Shown one piece after another: positions 1 through 9,118 of a stretch of DNA of 64,000 bases. The DNA is from Mycolicibacterium cosmeticum (GTDB lineage Bacteria > Actinomycetota > Actinomycetes > Mycobacteriales > Mycobacteriaceae), in contig JACPVS010000006.1 in the NCBI GenBank assembly GCA_016197365.1, positions 372,001 to 436,000 on the forward strand. The letters are read 5' to 3'. The notes beneath the pieces were generated by a model, which was not told where the DNA came from, did no database searches, and worked only from the letters and a program-made list of their open reading frames with translations. Positions within the stretch are counted from its first letter, which is position 1, and every line of letters begins with the position of its first letter. A program made the position numbers and the translations under genes.

Positions 1-885
1 GCGCTACGGGCACACCAGGCCGACGCCATCCGCTACGCACAGCCACCCGACGAACGTCTGCTCGCCCGGGAGGGTTTCGATGTGCGCGGGCTGCGCACCC
101 CCGGGCTGGCCAACACCCTCGACGTCCGGCAGACCGCGCCTTTCATGCGGGATGTCAATGTGCGCAAGGCCATCGGATTCGGGATCGACCGTCAGGAGAT
201 CCTGCACACGCTCTACACCGACAACTGGAAGCCCGCGCAGAACATCGTCACCAAGAACTTCCCGGGCTACGCCGATCGCGGCGACGCCGTGCGCTACGAC
301 CGGGCCGAGGCGATCCGGCTGTTGGAGGCATCGGGCTGGACCCAACTCGACGGCGACGGCTACCGGGTCAAGGACGGTCAGGAACTGGCCACCCTGATCT
401 ACGTCGACGTCTACGACCACACCGCCAAGCCGATGTACGAGCTGATCCAGCGTCAGCTCAAGCGGATCGGGATCCGGCTGGACATCCGGCAGACCGATTT
501 CGCCAACTATCCGACGGCCAGCATCGATCCGTCGGTGGGGTTGCGGCGCAACGGCTGGCCCACCGCCGATCCGGTGCGGCTCTGGCAGAACTACGGCAGC
601 AAATTCGGCGATCTCTATGCGCTCAAGGGGTCCGACCCCAAGATCGACCAACTGCTCACCGCGCAGATCGGGGCCACCGATCCCGCGCAGCGGCTGGCGA
701 TCCTGCAGCAGTACAACAACTACGTCATCGACAACGCCTACACGATCCCGTTGCTCGAGGACACCCAGATCTTCGCGGTCGCCCCTCGGGTGCAGGGGTT
801 CGCCAACGCCGCGAACTCGGTGCCGTGGTTCTACGACACCTGGATCGATGACACCCATCAGGGAGGGACTGACCATGACCGCTGA
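1..885 (+). CDS. ABC transporter substrate-binding protein, family 5 (C-terminal part)
   Basis: The reading frame is open from the left edge, so the N-terminus and any signal peptide lie outside the window. About 294 residues are present. The C-terminal lobe of a family 5 (peptide/nickel/opine-type) binding protein is recognisable: the motif VRKAIGFGIDRQEIL near the start of the visible part is the usual 'R.A.....DR..I' block, followed by the long central domain and a late segment on YxxVxDNAYTIPL. It would capture a solute outside the cell for an ABC importer whose permease genes are not in view. Its stop overlaps the start of the next gene, a flavin monooxygenase, so the two are probably cotranscribed and the ligand may be an organosulfur or peptide-like compound (inference). 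Confidence 0.85.
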   Translation, partial: ALRAHQADAIRYAQPPDERLLAREGFDVRGLRTPGLANTLDVRQTAPFMRDVNVRKAIGFGIDRQEILHTLYTDNWKPAQNIVTKNFPGYADRGDAVRYDRAEAIRLLEASGWTQLDGDGYRVKDGQELATLIYVDVYDHTAKPMYELIQRQLKRIGIRLDIRQTDFANYPTASIDPSVGLRRNGWPTADPVRLWQNYGSKFGDLYALKGSDPKIDQLLTAQIGATDPAQRLAILQQYNNYVIDNAYTIPLLEDTQIFAVAPRVQGFANAANSVPWFYDTWIDDTHQGGTDHDR

Positions 886-2077
886 CACGATTGAGCGCGA
901 AACCGACACCGACGTACAAGGAGTGCTGGCCCTGATCGCCGCGGATTACCGGCGGCGCCTGGACGCCGGCGGGCTGCAGCCTCCCGCGGAGGGGCTGCGG
1001 CTGGTCCGCGAGCACCGACTGGGGGCGGTGCGGCTGGCCCGTGAGTTCGGCGGCGCAGGCTACAGCGTCGGCGAGTTCTTCGAGTTCGCGATCGCCCTGG
1101 CCGAGGCCGACCCGGACCTGACTCACATTCTGCGCGTGCACTTCTCGTTGGTCGAGGAGTTGCAGCGGGCTCCCCACAAGCCGGGCGCCGACCACTGGAT
1201 AGAGCAGGTTGCGCGGGGTCTGCTGATCGGCGGGACCAGCTCGGAGCAGAGCAGCCGCGCGGTCGGTGCCCAGGCCTATGACACGAAGCTGGTGGCCACC
1301 GACGGTGGATTCCGGTTGCGGGGCCGCAAGTTCTACAGCACCGGTGCGCAGTTCTCCGATTTCATCAGGGTCAGCGCCGAGGACGAGGACGGCCGCCCGG
1401 TGGCAGCGGTGATACCGGTCGACCGCGCCGGTGTGGTGCACGCCGATGACTGGGACGGTATCGGGCAGCGGCACACCGGCAGCGGGACCACGATTCTCGA
1501 CGATGTCGCGGTCGAGGCCGACGAGGTGTTACAGCTGGGCGCCGCCGTGGGCGTGGACCGGGCCCGCGGTGCGCTGGTGCAGCTGTATCTGCATGCCATC
1601 GCGGCGGGCATCCTGCGTTCGCTGACCACCGACGCCGCGACACTGGTCCGGGGCCGGCACCGCACCTATACATTCGCCACGGCCGACACCCCCGCCGCCG
1701 ACCCGCAACTGCTCGAGGTGGTCGGTGAGATCGACGCGGTGGCCTACGCGGCGGCCGCGCTGGTGCGCAGCGCCGCAGCCGAACTCGCGCCCGCCCTGGA
1801 TGTTGCCCGGGTCACCGGGATCGACGCCGAACTGGAGGCGGCGGGGTCGATCGCGGCCGCGCGGGTCAAGGTGGCCATCGAGGAACCGGCGCTGCGGGCG
1901 GCGTCGCGCATCTTCGACATCGGCGGCGCCTCCTCGATCCGGGCGTCGACCAACCTGGACCGGCACTGGCGCAACCTGCGGACGTTGTTCTCGCACAACC
2001 CAACCGTGTACAAGGCGCGGGTGCTCGGCGATATCGCCGTCAACGGTACGCCGCTGCCCCCGTCCAGCTTCTACTGA
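875..2077 (+). CDS. Acyl-CoA dehydrogenase-fold flavin monooxygenase (DszC/SfnB-like)
   Basis: A 400-residue protein with the acyl-CoA dehydrogenase fold. The conserved central segment (GGTSSEQSS, then FRLRGRKFYSTG) and the C-terminal block RHWRNLRTLFSHNP match the DszC/SfnB/dibenzothiophene monooxygenase branch, which uses reduced flavin and O2 to oxidise sulfur compounds rather than acyl-CoA esters. The ATG at 875 follows GGGAGG and overlaps the upstream binding-protein stop by 11 nt. The reading frame extends further upstream but only as a shadow of that gene. Nearby nitroreductase and DszA-like genes could supply FMNH2 and catalyse later steps. The exact substrate cannot be read from sequence. 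Confidence 0.85.
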   Translation: MTADTIERETDTDVQGVLALIAADYRRRLDAGGLQPPAEGLRLVREHRLGAVRLAREFGGAGYSVGEFFEFAIALAEADPDLTHILRVHFSLVEELQRAPHKPGADHWIEQVARGLLIGGTSSEQSSRAVGAQAYDTKLVATDGGFRLRGRKFYSTGAQFSDFIRVSAEDEDGRPVAAVIPVDRAGVVHADDWDGIGQRHTGSGTTILDDVAVEADEVLQLGAAVGVDRARGALVQLYLHAIAAGILRSLTTDAATLVRGRHRTYTFATADTPAADPQLLEVVGEIDAVAYAAAALVRSAAAELAPALDVARVTGIDAELEAAGSIAAARVKVAIEEPALRAASRIFDIGGASSIRASTNLDRHWRNLRTLFSHNPTVYKARVLGDIAVNGTPLPPSSFY

Positions 2078-2080
2078 TCA

Positions 2081-2133
2081 GTGATTTGTGGAGCCGCACC
2101 CGTAGTCATTACGGTTGCGGCTCCACAAATCAC
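2081..2133. terminator. Long perfect hairpin between convergent genes
   Basis: GTGATTTGTGGAGCCGCA at 2081-2098 is repeated exactly as its reverse complement at 2116-2133, with a 17-nt loop that itself holds a short CGTA/TACG pairing. It lies 3 nt after the stop of the monooxygenase gene and 4 nt before the stop of the convergent nitroreductase gene. It is therefore most likely a bidirectional terminator. No U-run follows on either strand, so it is not a canonical intrinsic terminator. Confidence 0.7.
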
Positions 2134-2137
2134 GGTC

Positions 2138-2935
2138 CTAACGGGAGGGTAGGCCCAGGCGCTCGAGCTGTTCGCGTAGCCGGTGCCTGCCGGACAGCGA
2201 CTGCGGACCGGCCAACCGGTCCAGCACCCGAGCACTCCAGTTGCCGGGCAGACCGAACCGGCCGTTGTAGGCGGCCAGTCGCTCGTCATAGGTGGGGACA
2301 TGGGCGTCGGCGGTGGCCGCGTCATAGCGTTCGCGATGCAGCACGGCGTGCAACGGTAACCGGGGTTTGATGCCGGCGTTCTCCGTGGGATCCGGCACCC
2401 CGACGGCCAGGCCGAAGGTGGCCACCGCATGCGGCGGCAGGCCCAGTTCGGCGGCGACCTCCTCCGGGTGGTTGCGGATCGCGCCGACGAACACCGTTCC
2501 CAGACCGAGGGATTCGGCGGCCACGACGGCGTTCTGCGCGGCCAGCGCGGTGTCCACGAAACCGATCACCGTGGTCTCCAGGTAGTCGGCCGCGTCGAGC
2601 GGGACGTTCTCCCGGACGGCGAGGCGCCGGGCCCGGCTGAGGTCGGCGATCCAGACCAGGAACAGCGGCGCCTCGTTGATGAACTGCTGATTGTTGGCCA
2701 GTGCGGCCAGCCTCGCCTTGCGGTCGGGGTCACGGACCGCGATCACACTCCACGGTTGCAGGTTCGATGAAGTAGCCGCTGACTGCGCGGCGGCGACGAG
2801 AGCCGCCAACTGGCCGTCGGTGACGGGATCCTGGCGGAACTTGCGCACCGAGCGATGTGCCAGTTGCAGTGCCAGCGTCTCATTGTGGACCTCCAGTGCC
2901 GCGTCGATGTCGCCGTAGCGGCTGATGACGGTCAC
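2138..2935 (-). CDS. Nitroreductase-family FMN oxidoreductase (NfsA/FRP-like)
   Basis: A 265-residue nitroreductase-family protein. HRSVRKF near the N-terminus is the flavin-binding 'RRSxRxF' block. The segment SSNLQPWSVIAVRD and the later GLGTVFVGAIRNHPEE match NfsA/FRP-type NAD(P)H:flavin or nitro reductases. The GTG at 2935 was chosen because it sits in a GTGA overlap with the stop of the upstream aldo-keto reductase and gives the normal family length; the frame extends to 3403 but only as a shadow. In this setting it may provide reduced FMN to the neighbouring two-component monooxygenases (inference). It could equally be a broad quinone or nitro-compound reductase. Confidence 0.85.
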   Translation of the reverse strand: MTVISRYGDIDAALEVHNETLALQLAHRSVRKFRQDPVTDGQLAALVAAAQSAATSSNLQPWSVIAVRDPDRKARLAALANNQQFINEAPLFLVWIADLSRARRLAVRENVPLDAADYLETTVIGFVDTALAAQNAVVAAESLGLGTVFVGAIRNHPEEVAAELGLPPHAVATFGLAVGVPDPTENAGIKPRLPLHAVLHRERYDAATADAHVPTYDERLAAYNGRFGLPGNWSARVLDRLAGPQSLSGRHRLREQLERLGLPSR

Positions 2936-3936
2936 GACCGCCCCGCCCCGACCAGCGGGGCCTCGGTACCGAGGTTCTCCGGCCGGATGGACCGGTGCCC
3001 GGCGACCTGACCGGCGATGCCGTCCAGCAGGGCGAGCTGATCGCCGGTGAGTGCGACACGTGCCGCGCCGACGTTCTCCCGCACGTACTGCGCATGCCGG
3101 GTGCCCGGGATGGGAACGACGTCGTCGCCGCGGGACAGCACCCAGGCCAGCGCGACCTGGCTGGGCGCGACACCCAGGTCGCCCGCCAGCGCGACCACCC
3201 GCCCGGCCAGTTCGCGGTTGCGTCCGAAGGCTTCCTGCGCGAACCGCGGATGCTGACGGTGGGTGCCGCTGATGTCCTCGATCGAGTTGATCCGGCCGGA
3301 CAGCCAGCCGCGCCCCAGCGGCGAATACGGCACGATGCCGATGCCCAGTTCCCGGGCCAGCGGCACCGTCTCGTCCTCGATATCCCGCGTGAACAACGAC
3401 CATTCGTTCTGGATGGCCGTGATCGGATGCACGGCGTGCGCTCGGCGCAACGTCTGGGGGCCGGGTTCGGACAGCCCGATGTGGCGGACCTTGCCGGCCT
3501 CGACGAGCTCCTTGAGCGCGCCCACCGTGTCCTCGATGGGCACCTCGGGATCGACCCGGTGCTGGTAGTACAGGTCCACATGATCGACCCCGAGCCGGCG
3601 CAACGACCCCTCGATGGCGGAGCGCACATACTCGGGCCTACCGTCCAGCGCGCGCGGGTTGGTGTCGCGGTCCAGTGTGTTGCCGAACTTCGTCGCAATC
3701 GTCAACGCGTCACGCCGGCCTTCGATGACCCGCCCGAGCAGGGTTTCGCTGATCTCGGGCCCATAGATGTCGGCGGTGTCGATGAACGTGATGCCCGCAT
3801 CGATGGCGGCGTCGACGACCTCGCGGGCGTTGCGTTCGTCGTCGGCGCCGGCCGTGGTGCGAAAGCTCATGAATCCCAGGCCGATCGAGGAAACCTCGAG
3901 GCCGTCGGTGCCGAGCTTGCGCAGTGGGAGTGTCAT
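2932..3936 (-). CDS. Aldo-keto reductase
   Basis: A 334-residue NAD(P)H-dependent aldo-keto reductase with a (beta/alpha)8 barrel. The catalytic tetrad is visible: Asp and Tyr in FIDTADIYGP, Lys in IATKFGN, and His in DLYYQHRVD. The sequence resembles the YajO/IolS/YghZ type branch (cofactor segment VPIPGTR). The ATG at 3936 begins MTLPLRKLG, the usual N-terminus. It is followed by the nitroreductase with a 4-nt overlap and preceded by a TauD dioxygenase 31 nt upstream, so the three probably form one minus-strand operon. The substrate is unknown; an aldehyde released by the dioxygenase is one possibility (inference). Confidence 0.88.
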   Translation of the reverse strand: MTLPLRKLGTDGLEVSSIGLGFMSFRTTAGADDERNAREVVDAAIDAGITFIDTADIYGPEISETLLGRVIEGRRDALTIATKFGNTLDRDTNPRALDGRPEYVRSAIEGSLRRLGVDHVDLYYQHRVDPEVPIEDTVGALKELVEAGKVRHIGLSEPGPQTLRRAHAVHPITAIQNEWSLFTRDIEDETVPLARELGIGIVPYSPLGRGWLSGRINSIEDISGTHRQHPRFAQEAFGRNRELAGRVVALAGDLGVAPSQVALAWVLSRGDDVVPIPGTRHAQYVRENVGAARVALTGDQLALLDGIAGQVAGHRSIRPENLGTEAPLVGAGRS

Positions 3937-3967
3937 ACGTATCCGTTCTGTGTGGTCGATGGGTTGA

Positions 3968-4897
3968 TCAGGATCCGAGGAACTGCTCCCCGGAGATGAG
4001 CTCGGACTCCCGCCCGTCGACGCCTCTGGGGATGTCACCTTCCAGGGTCACCCGGTAGAGCACGCGATCGTGGTCCAGGTGGGACGCGTCGGCGATCGCC
4101 AGATGCGCGGTCGCCCGGTTGTCCCAGAACGCCACGCTGCCCGGCGCCCACCGGAAGCGCACGGTGTACTCGGTCCGGGTTGCCTCCTCCCACAACAGGT
4201 TCAGCAGGCGCTCACTCTGGGTCGGGGTGAAGCCACGGATCTCCCGGGGCCCACGGGTGAACCCCGGGCTGACGAACAGCGCGCGCTCCCCCGTCACCGG
4301 ATGCACCCGCACGGCGGGATGGTAGGCGGCCAGATTCGCCTCCCGGACCTTGCGGTCACGCTGGCTGCCCGCTGCCGCCTTGGCGTTGAACTGATGCTTG
4401 ATATCGAGGGTGTCGACGAAGTCACGCAGCTCCCGGGGCAGGTTCTCGTACGCGGCAACCAGATTCGTCCAGCTGGTGTCACCACCGTACGGCGGCAGGA
4501 TGTCCGCGCGCAGAATCGACGCCGCAGGTGGGTTCACCAGCGCGGTGACATCGGTGTGCCAGCTGTGATCGTAGGACGTGCGCTTGCGGCCGAGGTTGGT
4601 CTCATACCGCCTGCTGTCGATGGGCAGGATCTCCGGGAAACCCTCGGGCGGATTCTCCTCATGGGGGTGCGCCGGGGTCACCTTGCCGAACAACCGCGCG
4701 AAGGCGATCTGCTCTGCGTGCCCGATCTGCTGGTCGCGGAAGAACACCACTTTGTACCGGTACAGTGCGGCACGGATCTCCTCGACGACGCTGGGCGAGA
4801 GTGCTTCCCGCAGATCGACTCCGCTGATCTCGGCGCCGATGTACCCGGCGGCCGGCACCACATCGAGGCGTAATGCGCTGTCCTGCAGATCTGTCAT
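3968..4897 (-). CDS. TauD/AtsK-type alpha-ketoglutarate-dependent dioxygenase
   Basis: A 309-residue non-haem Fe(II)/2-oxoglutarate dioxygenase of the TauD/TfdA family. The facial triad is present: His114 and Asp116 in HSWHTDVT and His265 in RATAHLAI. Arg276 or Arg282 is the likely 2-oxoglutarate contact. Such enzymes release sulfite from taurine, alkylsulfonates or alkyl sulfates and typically serve sulfur starvation. The ATG at 4897 is preceded by AAGGGAG. The gene leads the dioxygenase-aldo-keto reductase-nitroreductase operon. It faces a second aldo-keto reductase across a 218-nt divergent promoter region. Confidence 0.88.
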   Translation of the reverse strand: MTDLQDSALRLDVVPAAGYIGAEISGVDLREALSPSVVEEIRAALYRYKVVFFRDQQIGHAEQIAFARLFGKVTPAHPHEENPPEGFPEILPIDSRRYETNLGRKRTSYDHSWHTDVTALVNPPAASILRADILPPYGGDTSWTNLVAAYENLPRELRDFVDTLDIKHQFNAKAAAGSQRDRKVREANLAAYHPAVRVHPVTGERALFVSPGFTRGPREIRGFTPTQSERLLNLLWEEATRTEYTVRFRWAPGSVAFWDNRATAHLAIADASHLDHDRVLYRVTLEGDIPRGVDGRESELISGEQFLGS

Positions 4898-4978
4898 GGG
4901 CTGACTCCCTTGTCGTCGCAATGTGGTGCCTGTCAGCGTCGGGGCCGGACGCGCCACGAACAACGGTGTTGTGCTACC

Positions 4979-4997
4979 AGAACCTTTCAGCGGTTCT
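4979..4997. promoter_or_regulatory. Inverted repeat in divergent promoter region
   Basis: AGAACC at 4979-4984 and GGTTCT at 4992-4997 form a perfect 6-bp inverted repeat with a 7-nt spacer. It lies between the divergent TauD and aldo-keto reductase genes and is a plausible operator. The LysR-type regulator encoded about 1.1 kb downstream is one candidate binder. Confidence 0.35.
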
Positions 4998-5115
4998 TAA
5001 CTGCTCACAGCGGGACTGCGTAGTTTTGGTTCACCGAATCGGTAGCCGACGACTGTGGTTCACCCGAGCCCCGGCGGACCACAATCGGTGCCGACACGAC
5101 AGCGAGGAGTGCACG

Positions 5116-6053
5116 GTGGGTGAGCTGGAATTGCGCCGGCTGGGCCGGGACGGGCCCGAGGTCACGGTGCTGGGATTCGGCGCGATGGAACTGCGCGGGA
5201 CGCCGCACCGCAATCCGCGCCCTCTCGACGAGGAGGTGGCCGGCGCCGTGCTGAACACGGTGCTGGACGAGGGCATCACCTTCATCGACACCTCGATCGA
5301 CTATGCGCTCAGTGAAGAGCGGATCGGCAGGCATATCGGTTCGCGGCGCGACGAATACGTGCTGGCCTCCAAGGCCGGCTGTCCGCTGGACTTCGCACCG
5401 GACGCGACGCCGGGCCGGCCGCTGCCCCATGACTATTCACCGGCCAACATCCGCGCCGGAGTGGAACAGAGTCTGTGGCGGTTGCGGACCGACCGCCTCG
5501 ATCTGGTGCAACTGCACATCAGCCCGTCCCTGGAGGTGTTGCGCCGTGATCACGCTGTGGAGACGCTGAGCGCGCTGCGTGACGAGGCAAGATCCTGGCG
5601 TTCGGCGTGTCCTCGACACTTCCGGATATCGACGACCATCTGGACATCGACGACTTCGCGGCCTTCCAGGTGCCCTACTCGGCGCTGGAACGCCAACTGG
5701 AGAGCAGGATCGAACTCGCCGGCACCCGCGGGTTCGGCATCATCGTGCGCGGTGGCGTGGCCCAGGGCGGCAAGCGGGAGAAGACGACCGTGGACGGACG
5801 CCCCGTGACCTGGGTGGACACCGGGCTCGACGGACTGCTCGACGGCGACTCCCGGCACGGCTTCCTGCTGCGGTTCGCGATCAGCACGCCGGGCGTCACG
5901 ACAGTGATCGCCGGCACCGCCGACCCGGACCACGTACGGGCCAACGCCGCCGCCGCGCGGCGCGGCGCATTGCCCGCCGACGTGTACGGCGAGGCTCGCC
6001 GGCGTCTGGATGACGCGGGAATTACATCCGCGGTGATTGCTGCCGTCCGATAG
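5116..6053 (+). pseudogene. Second aldo-keto reductase, broken by one frameshift
   Basis: The first reading frame starts at GTG 5116 after GCGAGGAG and encodes a normal aldo-keto reductase N-half: Asp and Tyr in FIDTSIDYALSEE, Lys in LASKAG, His in DLVQLHIS. At about 5585-5590 the text GACGAGGCAAG reads out of frame. One extra G would restore ...DEGKILAFGVSSTLPD and lead into the second half, which runs cleanly to a stop at 6053 and ends as the family does (GVTTVIAGTADPDH). It is therefore either a recent single-base deletion or a sequencing error; both halves otherwise look under coding constraint. The product would be about 312 residues. Confidence 0.85.
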
Positions 6054-6142
6054 CACGTAAGCCCAGTTGAGAGGGCCCAGCGACGGTAGCGGCCGGCAGG
6101 TGCACGGGTGTGCCCGGCGCCGTACTGTGCCAGGCTGGTCCG

Positions 6143-7063
6143 ATGCTCGATCTGCGCCGCATGATGTTGCTGTGCGACCTGGCTGACCTGGGTTCGGTGA
6201 CAGCTGTGGCCGAGAGGCGCAGCATCACCAGTTCCGCTGTGTCACAACAACTCCGGGTTCTTGAAGACGAAGCGGGCGCCATCCTTTTCCGCCGGGAGGG
6301 ACGGACGCTGGGCCTGACCCGCAGCGGGCACGTGCTCGTCGAGCATGTGCGCCGGGTGCTGACCGCCGTGGACGAGGCGATGAGCGCGGTCGCCGCCACC
6401 CGCGACCACGTCTCCGGACAGGTCGCCATCGCCGCGTTCAACATGGGCATCCCGACGCTTGCCGCACCGATGATGGCGCGCCTGAGTGCCGCCGAGCCGA
6501 ACCTGCGTGTGCTGGTCCAGCAGGAGACCAGCGCGGTCGCCCTGCGACTGCTGCGTCAGGGTGAGGTGGACGTGGCCATCACCTGCCGGTACGACTTCGG
6601 CGGCGAGGAACCCCTGGGCGGTCTGGCCGCCGAGCCGTTGATGCACGAGCCGCTGGTCCTGCTGGCGCCCAAGGAATTGCACCTGCGCATCGCCAAGCAG
6701 GGCCTGGCGGCATTGGCCGACGGTCCCTGGGTGACGGGACCGCAGAACTCCGGCCTGGAATCAGCGGTCCTGCGCGCGGGCGAGCACGCCGGGTTCACCC
6801 CGCAGGTCAAGCACCGGCTCATCGGCGCGCAGAACATCTGCGACCTGGCCGCCACCGAGGTCGCCTCGGCGGTGGTGCCCCGGCTGTCCGTGCCGACAAG
6901 GCTGGAATCGCTCATCGTGCCCGAGGTCAACGTCGGTGGCCGTACCATCAGCGCCGTGGTCCGGGCCGGCCGCCAGAGTGACCCGAACCTCGCCCTCATC
7001 CTGCGCACCTTGCGGACCATCGCAGCCGAAGCCCTGCCCGAGCAACTCAGCGTCGCATCCTGA
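6143..7063 (+). CDS. LysR-family transcriptional regulator
   Basis: A 306-residue LysR-type regulator. The N-terminal winged helix-turn-helix starts at MLDLRRMMLLCDLADLGS and includes ITSSAVSQQLRVLE. The C-terminal periplasmic-binding-like effector domain follows. The ATG at 6143 was chosen over an in-frame start 33 nt earlier because it gives the family's normal N-terminus. It stands between the TauD/aldo-keto reductase genes and the DszA-like monooxygenase genes, so it is the likely local regulator of this putative sulfur-scavenging set (inference). The inducer is unknown. Confidence 0.88.
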   Translation: MLDLRRMMLLCDLADLGSVTAVAERRSITSSAVSQQLRVLEDEAGAILFRREGRTLGLTRSGHVLVEHVRRVLTAVDEAMSAVAATRDHVSGQVAIAAFNMGIPTLAAPMMARLSAAEPNLRVLVQQETSAVALRLLRQGEVDVAITCRYDFGGEEPLGGLAAEPLMHEPLVLLAPKELHLRIAKQGLAALADGPWVTGPQNSGLESAVLRAGEHAGFTPQVKHRLIGAQNICDLAATEVASAVVPRLSVPTRLESLIVPEVNVGGRTISAVVRAGRQSDPNLALILRTLRTIAAEALPEQLSVAS

Positions 7064-7080
7064 CACCCGATCCTGCTACA

Positions 7081-7100
7081 CCTTTCGCGTAGCGAAAAGG
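7081..7100. promoter_or_regulatory. Inverted repeat between LysR gene and monooxygenase gene
   Basis: CCTTTCGC (7081-7088), GTA, then GCGAAAAGG (7092-7100) form a near-perfect palindrome with one extra A. It lies 18 nt after the LysR stop and about 75 nt before the monooxygenase start. It may be a LysR-type operator or a weak terminator; no U-run follows. Confidence 0.35.
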
Positions 7101-7174
7101 TACGGATTCTTCGCCCGCCGCCGGATACGTTCGGATAGAACGCAATTGGCAGCGTGGAGAGGGCGGTTGTTCTG

Positions 7175-8512
7175 ATGCGTGGGCGTCAACTACATCTGAA
7201 CGTGTTCCTGATGACCACCGGCCACCACGAGGCGTCGTGGCGGCTGCCGGAGTCCGATCCACATGCCGCGACCGACGTGGCGCACTACATCAAGTTGGCC
7301 CAGCTCGCCGAACGCGGCACCTTCGATTCCCTGTTCCTGGCCGACAGCCCGCAACTGAACGGCGATATCGGCCGCCGGCCGCTGGGCATCCTGGAACCGC
7401 TGACACTGTTGACGGTGCTGGCCGGCGTGACCGAGCGGATCGGGCTGATAGCCACCGCGTCGACGACGTACAACTCGCCGTACAACCTGGCGCGGCGGTT
7501 CGCGTCGCTGGATCATGTGAGCAACGGCCGGGCCGGCTGGAACGTCGTCACCACGGCGACCGTCGAGGCGGCCCGCAACTTCGGCCTGGATCAGCTGCCC
7601 GAACACGGCAGCCGCTACGCCCGGGCAGGCGAGTTCATCGATGTCGCCAAGAAGCTCTGGGACAGCTGGGAGGACGATGCGATCCTGGCCGACAAGGCCT
7701 CCGGCACGTGGGGTGATCACGACAAGGTGCACCCGCCGCACCACCGGGGTGAGCATTTCTCCGTCCAGGGCGCGCTGAACATCCCCCGCTCCCCGCAGGG
7801 CTACCCGCTGCTGGTGCAGGCCGGATCGTCCGAGGACGGCAAGCAACTGGCGGCACGCTACGCCGAGGCGGTGTTCACCGCACAACAGACCACCGCGGAG
7901 GCCCGCGCGTTCTATGCCGACCTCAAAGCCCGGGCCGCCGGGTTCGGCCGCGACCCCGGCACCGTGAAGATCCTGCCCGGCATCGTGCCCGTCATCGGCA
8001 GCACCGAGGCCGAAGCGCGGGCGAAGGACCGCGAACTCGACGAAGCCATCGTGCCACTGCATGCACAGCGTCAATTGGCCGATACCTTGCGCGTCCCCGT
8101 CGAACGGCTACCGCTGGACGAACAGCTGCCCGACGAGCTGCCCGACGAAGCCGAGATCCAGGGCGCCAAGAGCAGATTCACCCTGATCGTGGAACTGGCC
8201 CGCCGCGATCGGCTGACGGTGCGGGAACTGATCGGCCGGCTCGGTGGCGGGCGCGGGCACCGGACGTTCACCGGCGCCCCCGAACAGGTCGCCGACGCGA
8301 TCGAGGAATGGTTCACCGGCGGCGCCGCAGACGGATTCAACATCATGCCCGCCGTGCTGCCATCAGGCCTGGAGATCTTCGTCGACCAGGTGATACCGAT
8401 CTTGCGCAGGCGCGGGCTGTTCCGGACCGAGTACTCGGCGGCCACGCTGCGTGGCCACTACGGGCTGGCCCGCCCCGCCAACGCGAACCTGCCTGCACCG
8501 GTGAGCGTATGA
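7175..8512 (+). CDS. FMN-dependent monooxygenase, NtaA/SnaA/DszA family (copy 1)
   Basis: A 445-residue luciferase-like TIM-barrel monooxygenase. The family hallmarks are present: LNVFLMTTGHHEASWR at the N-terminus, LAERGTFDSLFLAD, GRAGWNVVTT, and YPLLVQAGSS. These enzymes use FMNH2 from a separate reductase to oxidise sulfones, nitrilotriacetate-like chelators or pristinamycin-type substrates. The ATG at 7175 begins MRGRQLHLNVF and follows GAGAGGG at a slightly long distance; a GTG at 7154 is the alternative start. A second member of the family lies 0.7 kb downstream, with a decayed ketopantoate reductase-like gene in between. Confidence 0.87.
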   Translation: MRGRQLHLNVFLMTTGHHEASWRLPESDPHAATDVAHYIKLAQLAERGTFDSLFLADSPQLNGDIGRRPLGILEPLTLLTVLAGVTERIGLIATASTTYNSPYNLARRFASLDHVSNGRAGWNVVTTATVEAARNFGLDQLPEHGSRYARAGEFIDVAKKLWDSWEDDAILADKASGTWGDHDKVHPPHHRGEHFSVQGALNIPRSPQGYPLLVQAGSSEDGKQLAARYAEAVFTAQQTTAEARAFYADLKARAAGFGRDPGTVKILPGIVPVIGSTEAEARAKDRELDEAIVPLHAQRQLADTLRVPVERLPLDEQLPDELPDEAEIQGAKSRFTLIVELARRDRLTVRELIGRLGGGRGHRTFTGAPEQVADAIEEWFTGGAADGFNIMPAVLPSGLEIFVDQVIPILRRRGLFRTEYSAATLRGHYGLARPANANLPAPVSV

Positions 8513-8570
8513 CGAACGGGCGGCCTGCTGGTCCCAGTATGTCGACAGTCGGGCTCGGTACCGTCAACCT

Positions 8571-9118
8571 GTGGTGACCCGAAGCAGTCCGTTCGTGGTG
8601 GTGTACGGCGCCGGTGCCATCGGCGGGGTCATCGCAGCACGGCTGGCGCTGGCCGGCACCACCGTGGTGGCAGTCGCCCGTGGGGAGCACCTGAACAGGA
8701 TCCGCGCCGACGGACTGACACTGGTGACCCAGACCGGCAGCGAGCGCGTCCCGCTGCCGACGGCCGCCGACGCCGGTGAGATCGATTGGGCCGCCGCACC
8801 CGCTGTCGTGCTGGCGGTCATGACGAGCACGCGGCGAGGGTGTCCTCGGCACTACGTGGGGCGCAGTTCGTCTCCGAGGTCCGCGACGACATCATGGCGT
8901 GGAAATACCGCAAACTCATCGCCAACCTCGCCAACGGGGTGATCGCGGCGTTCCGCCCCGGGCCCGGGGCCGACGAACTCGTCCGACGCGCCCGTGCCGA
9001 AGCAGAGCAGGTGCTGCGCGAGGCCGGAATCGCCGTCGTCACCGCCGAACACGCACGCCTGGGCCGGCCGCCACGCTCGCTGGATGCCGGGGCGAGTCTC
9101 GCGCAACTGGGCTCCTGA
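8571..9118 (+). pseudogene. Remnant of ketopantoate reductase-like (PanE/ApbA) gene
   Basis: The first frame begins VTRSSPFVVVYGAGAIGGVIAARLA, with the GxGxxG NAD(P)-binding fold and VVAVARGEH, and runs in register to about 8825 (VVLAVMTS). A different frame then carries the family's internal block VRDDIMAWKYRKLIANLANG from about 8875 to a stop at 9118. Only about 180 residues' worth of sequence remains against roughly 310 for intact PanE, so an internal segment and the C-terminus are missing as well as the frame being shifted. It is a decayed gene, not a single sequencing error. Confidence 0.8.

Noticed and set aside
2936..3403. N-terminal extension of the nitroreductase frame
   Set aside because: The extension is a shadow of the aldo-keto reductase gene; the GTG in the GTGA overlap gives the family length.
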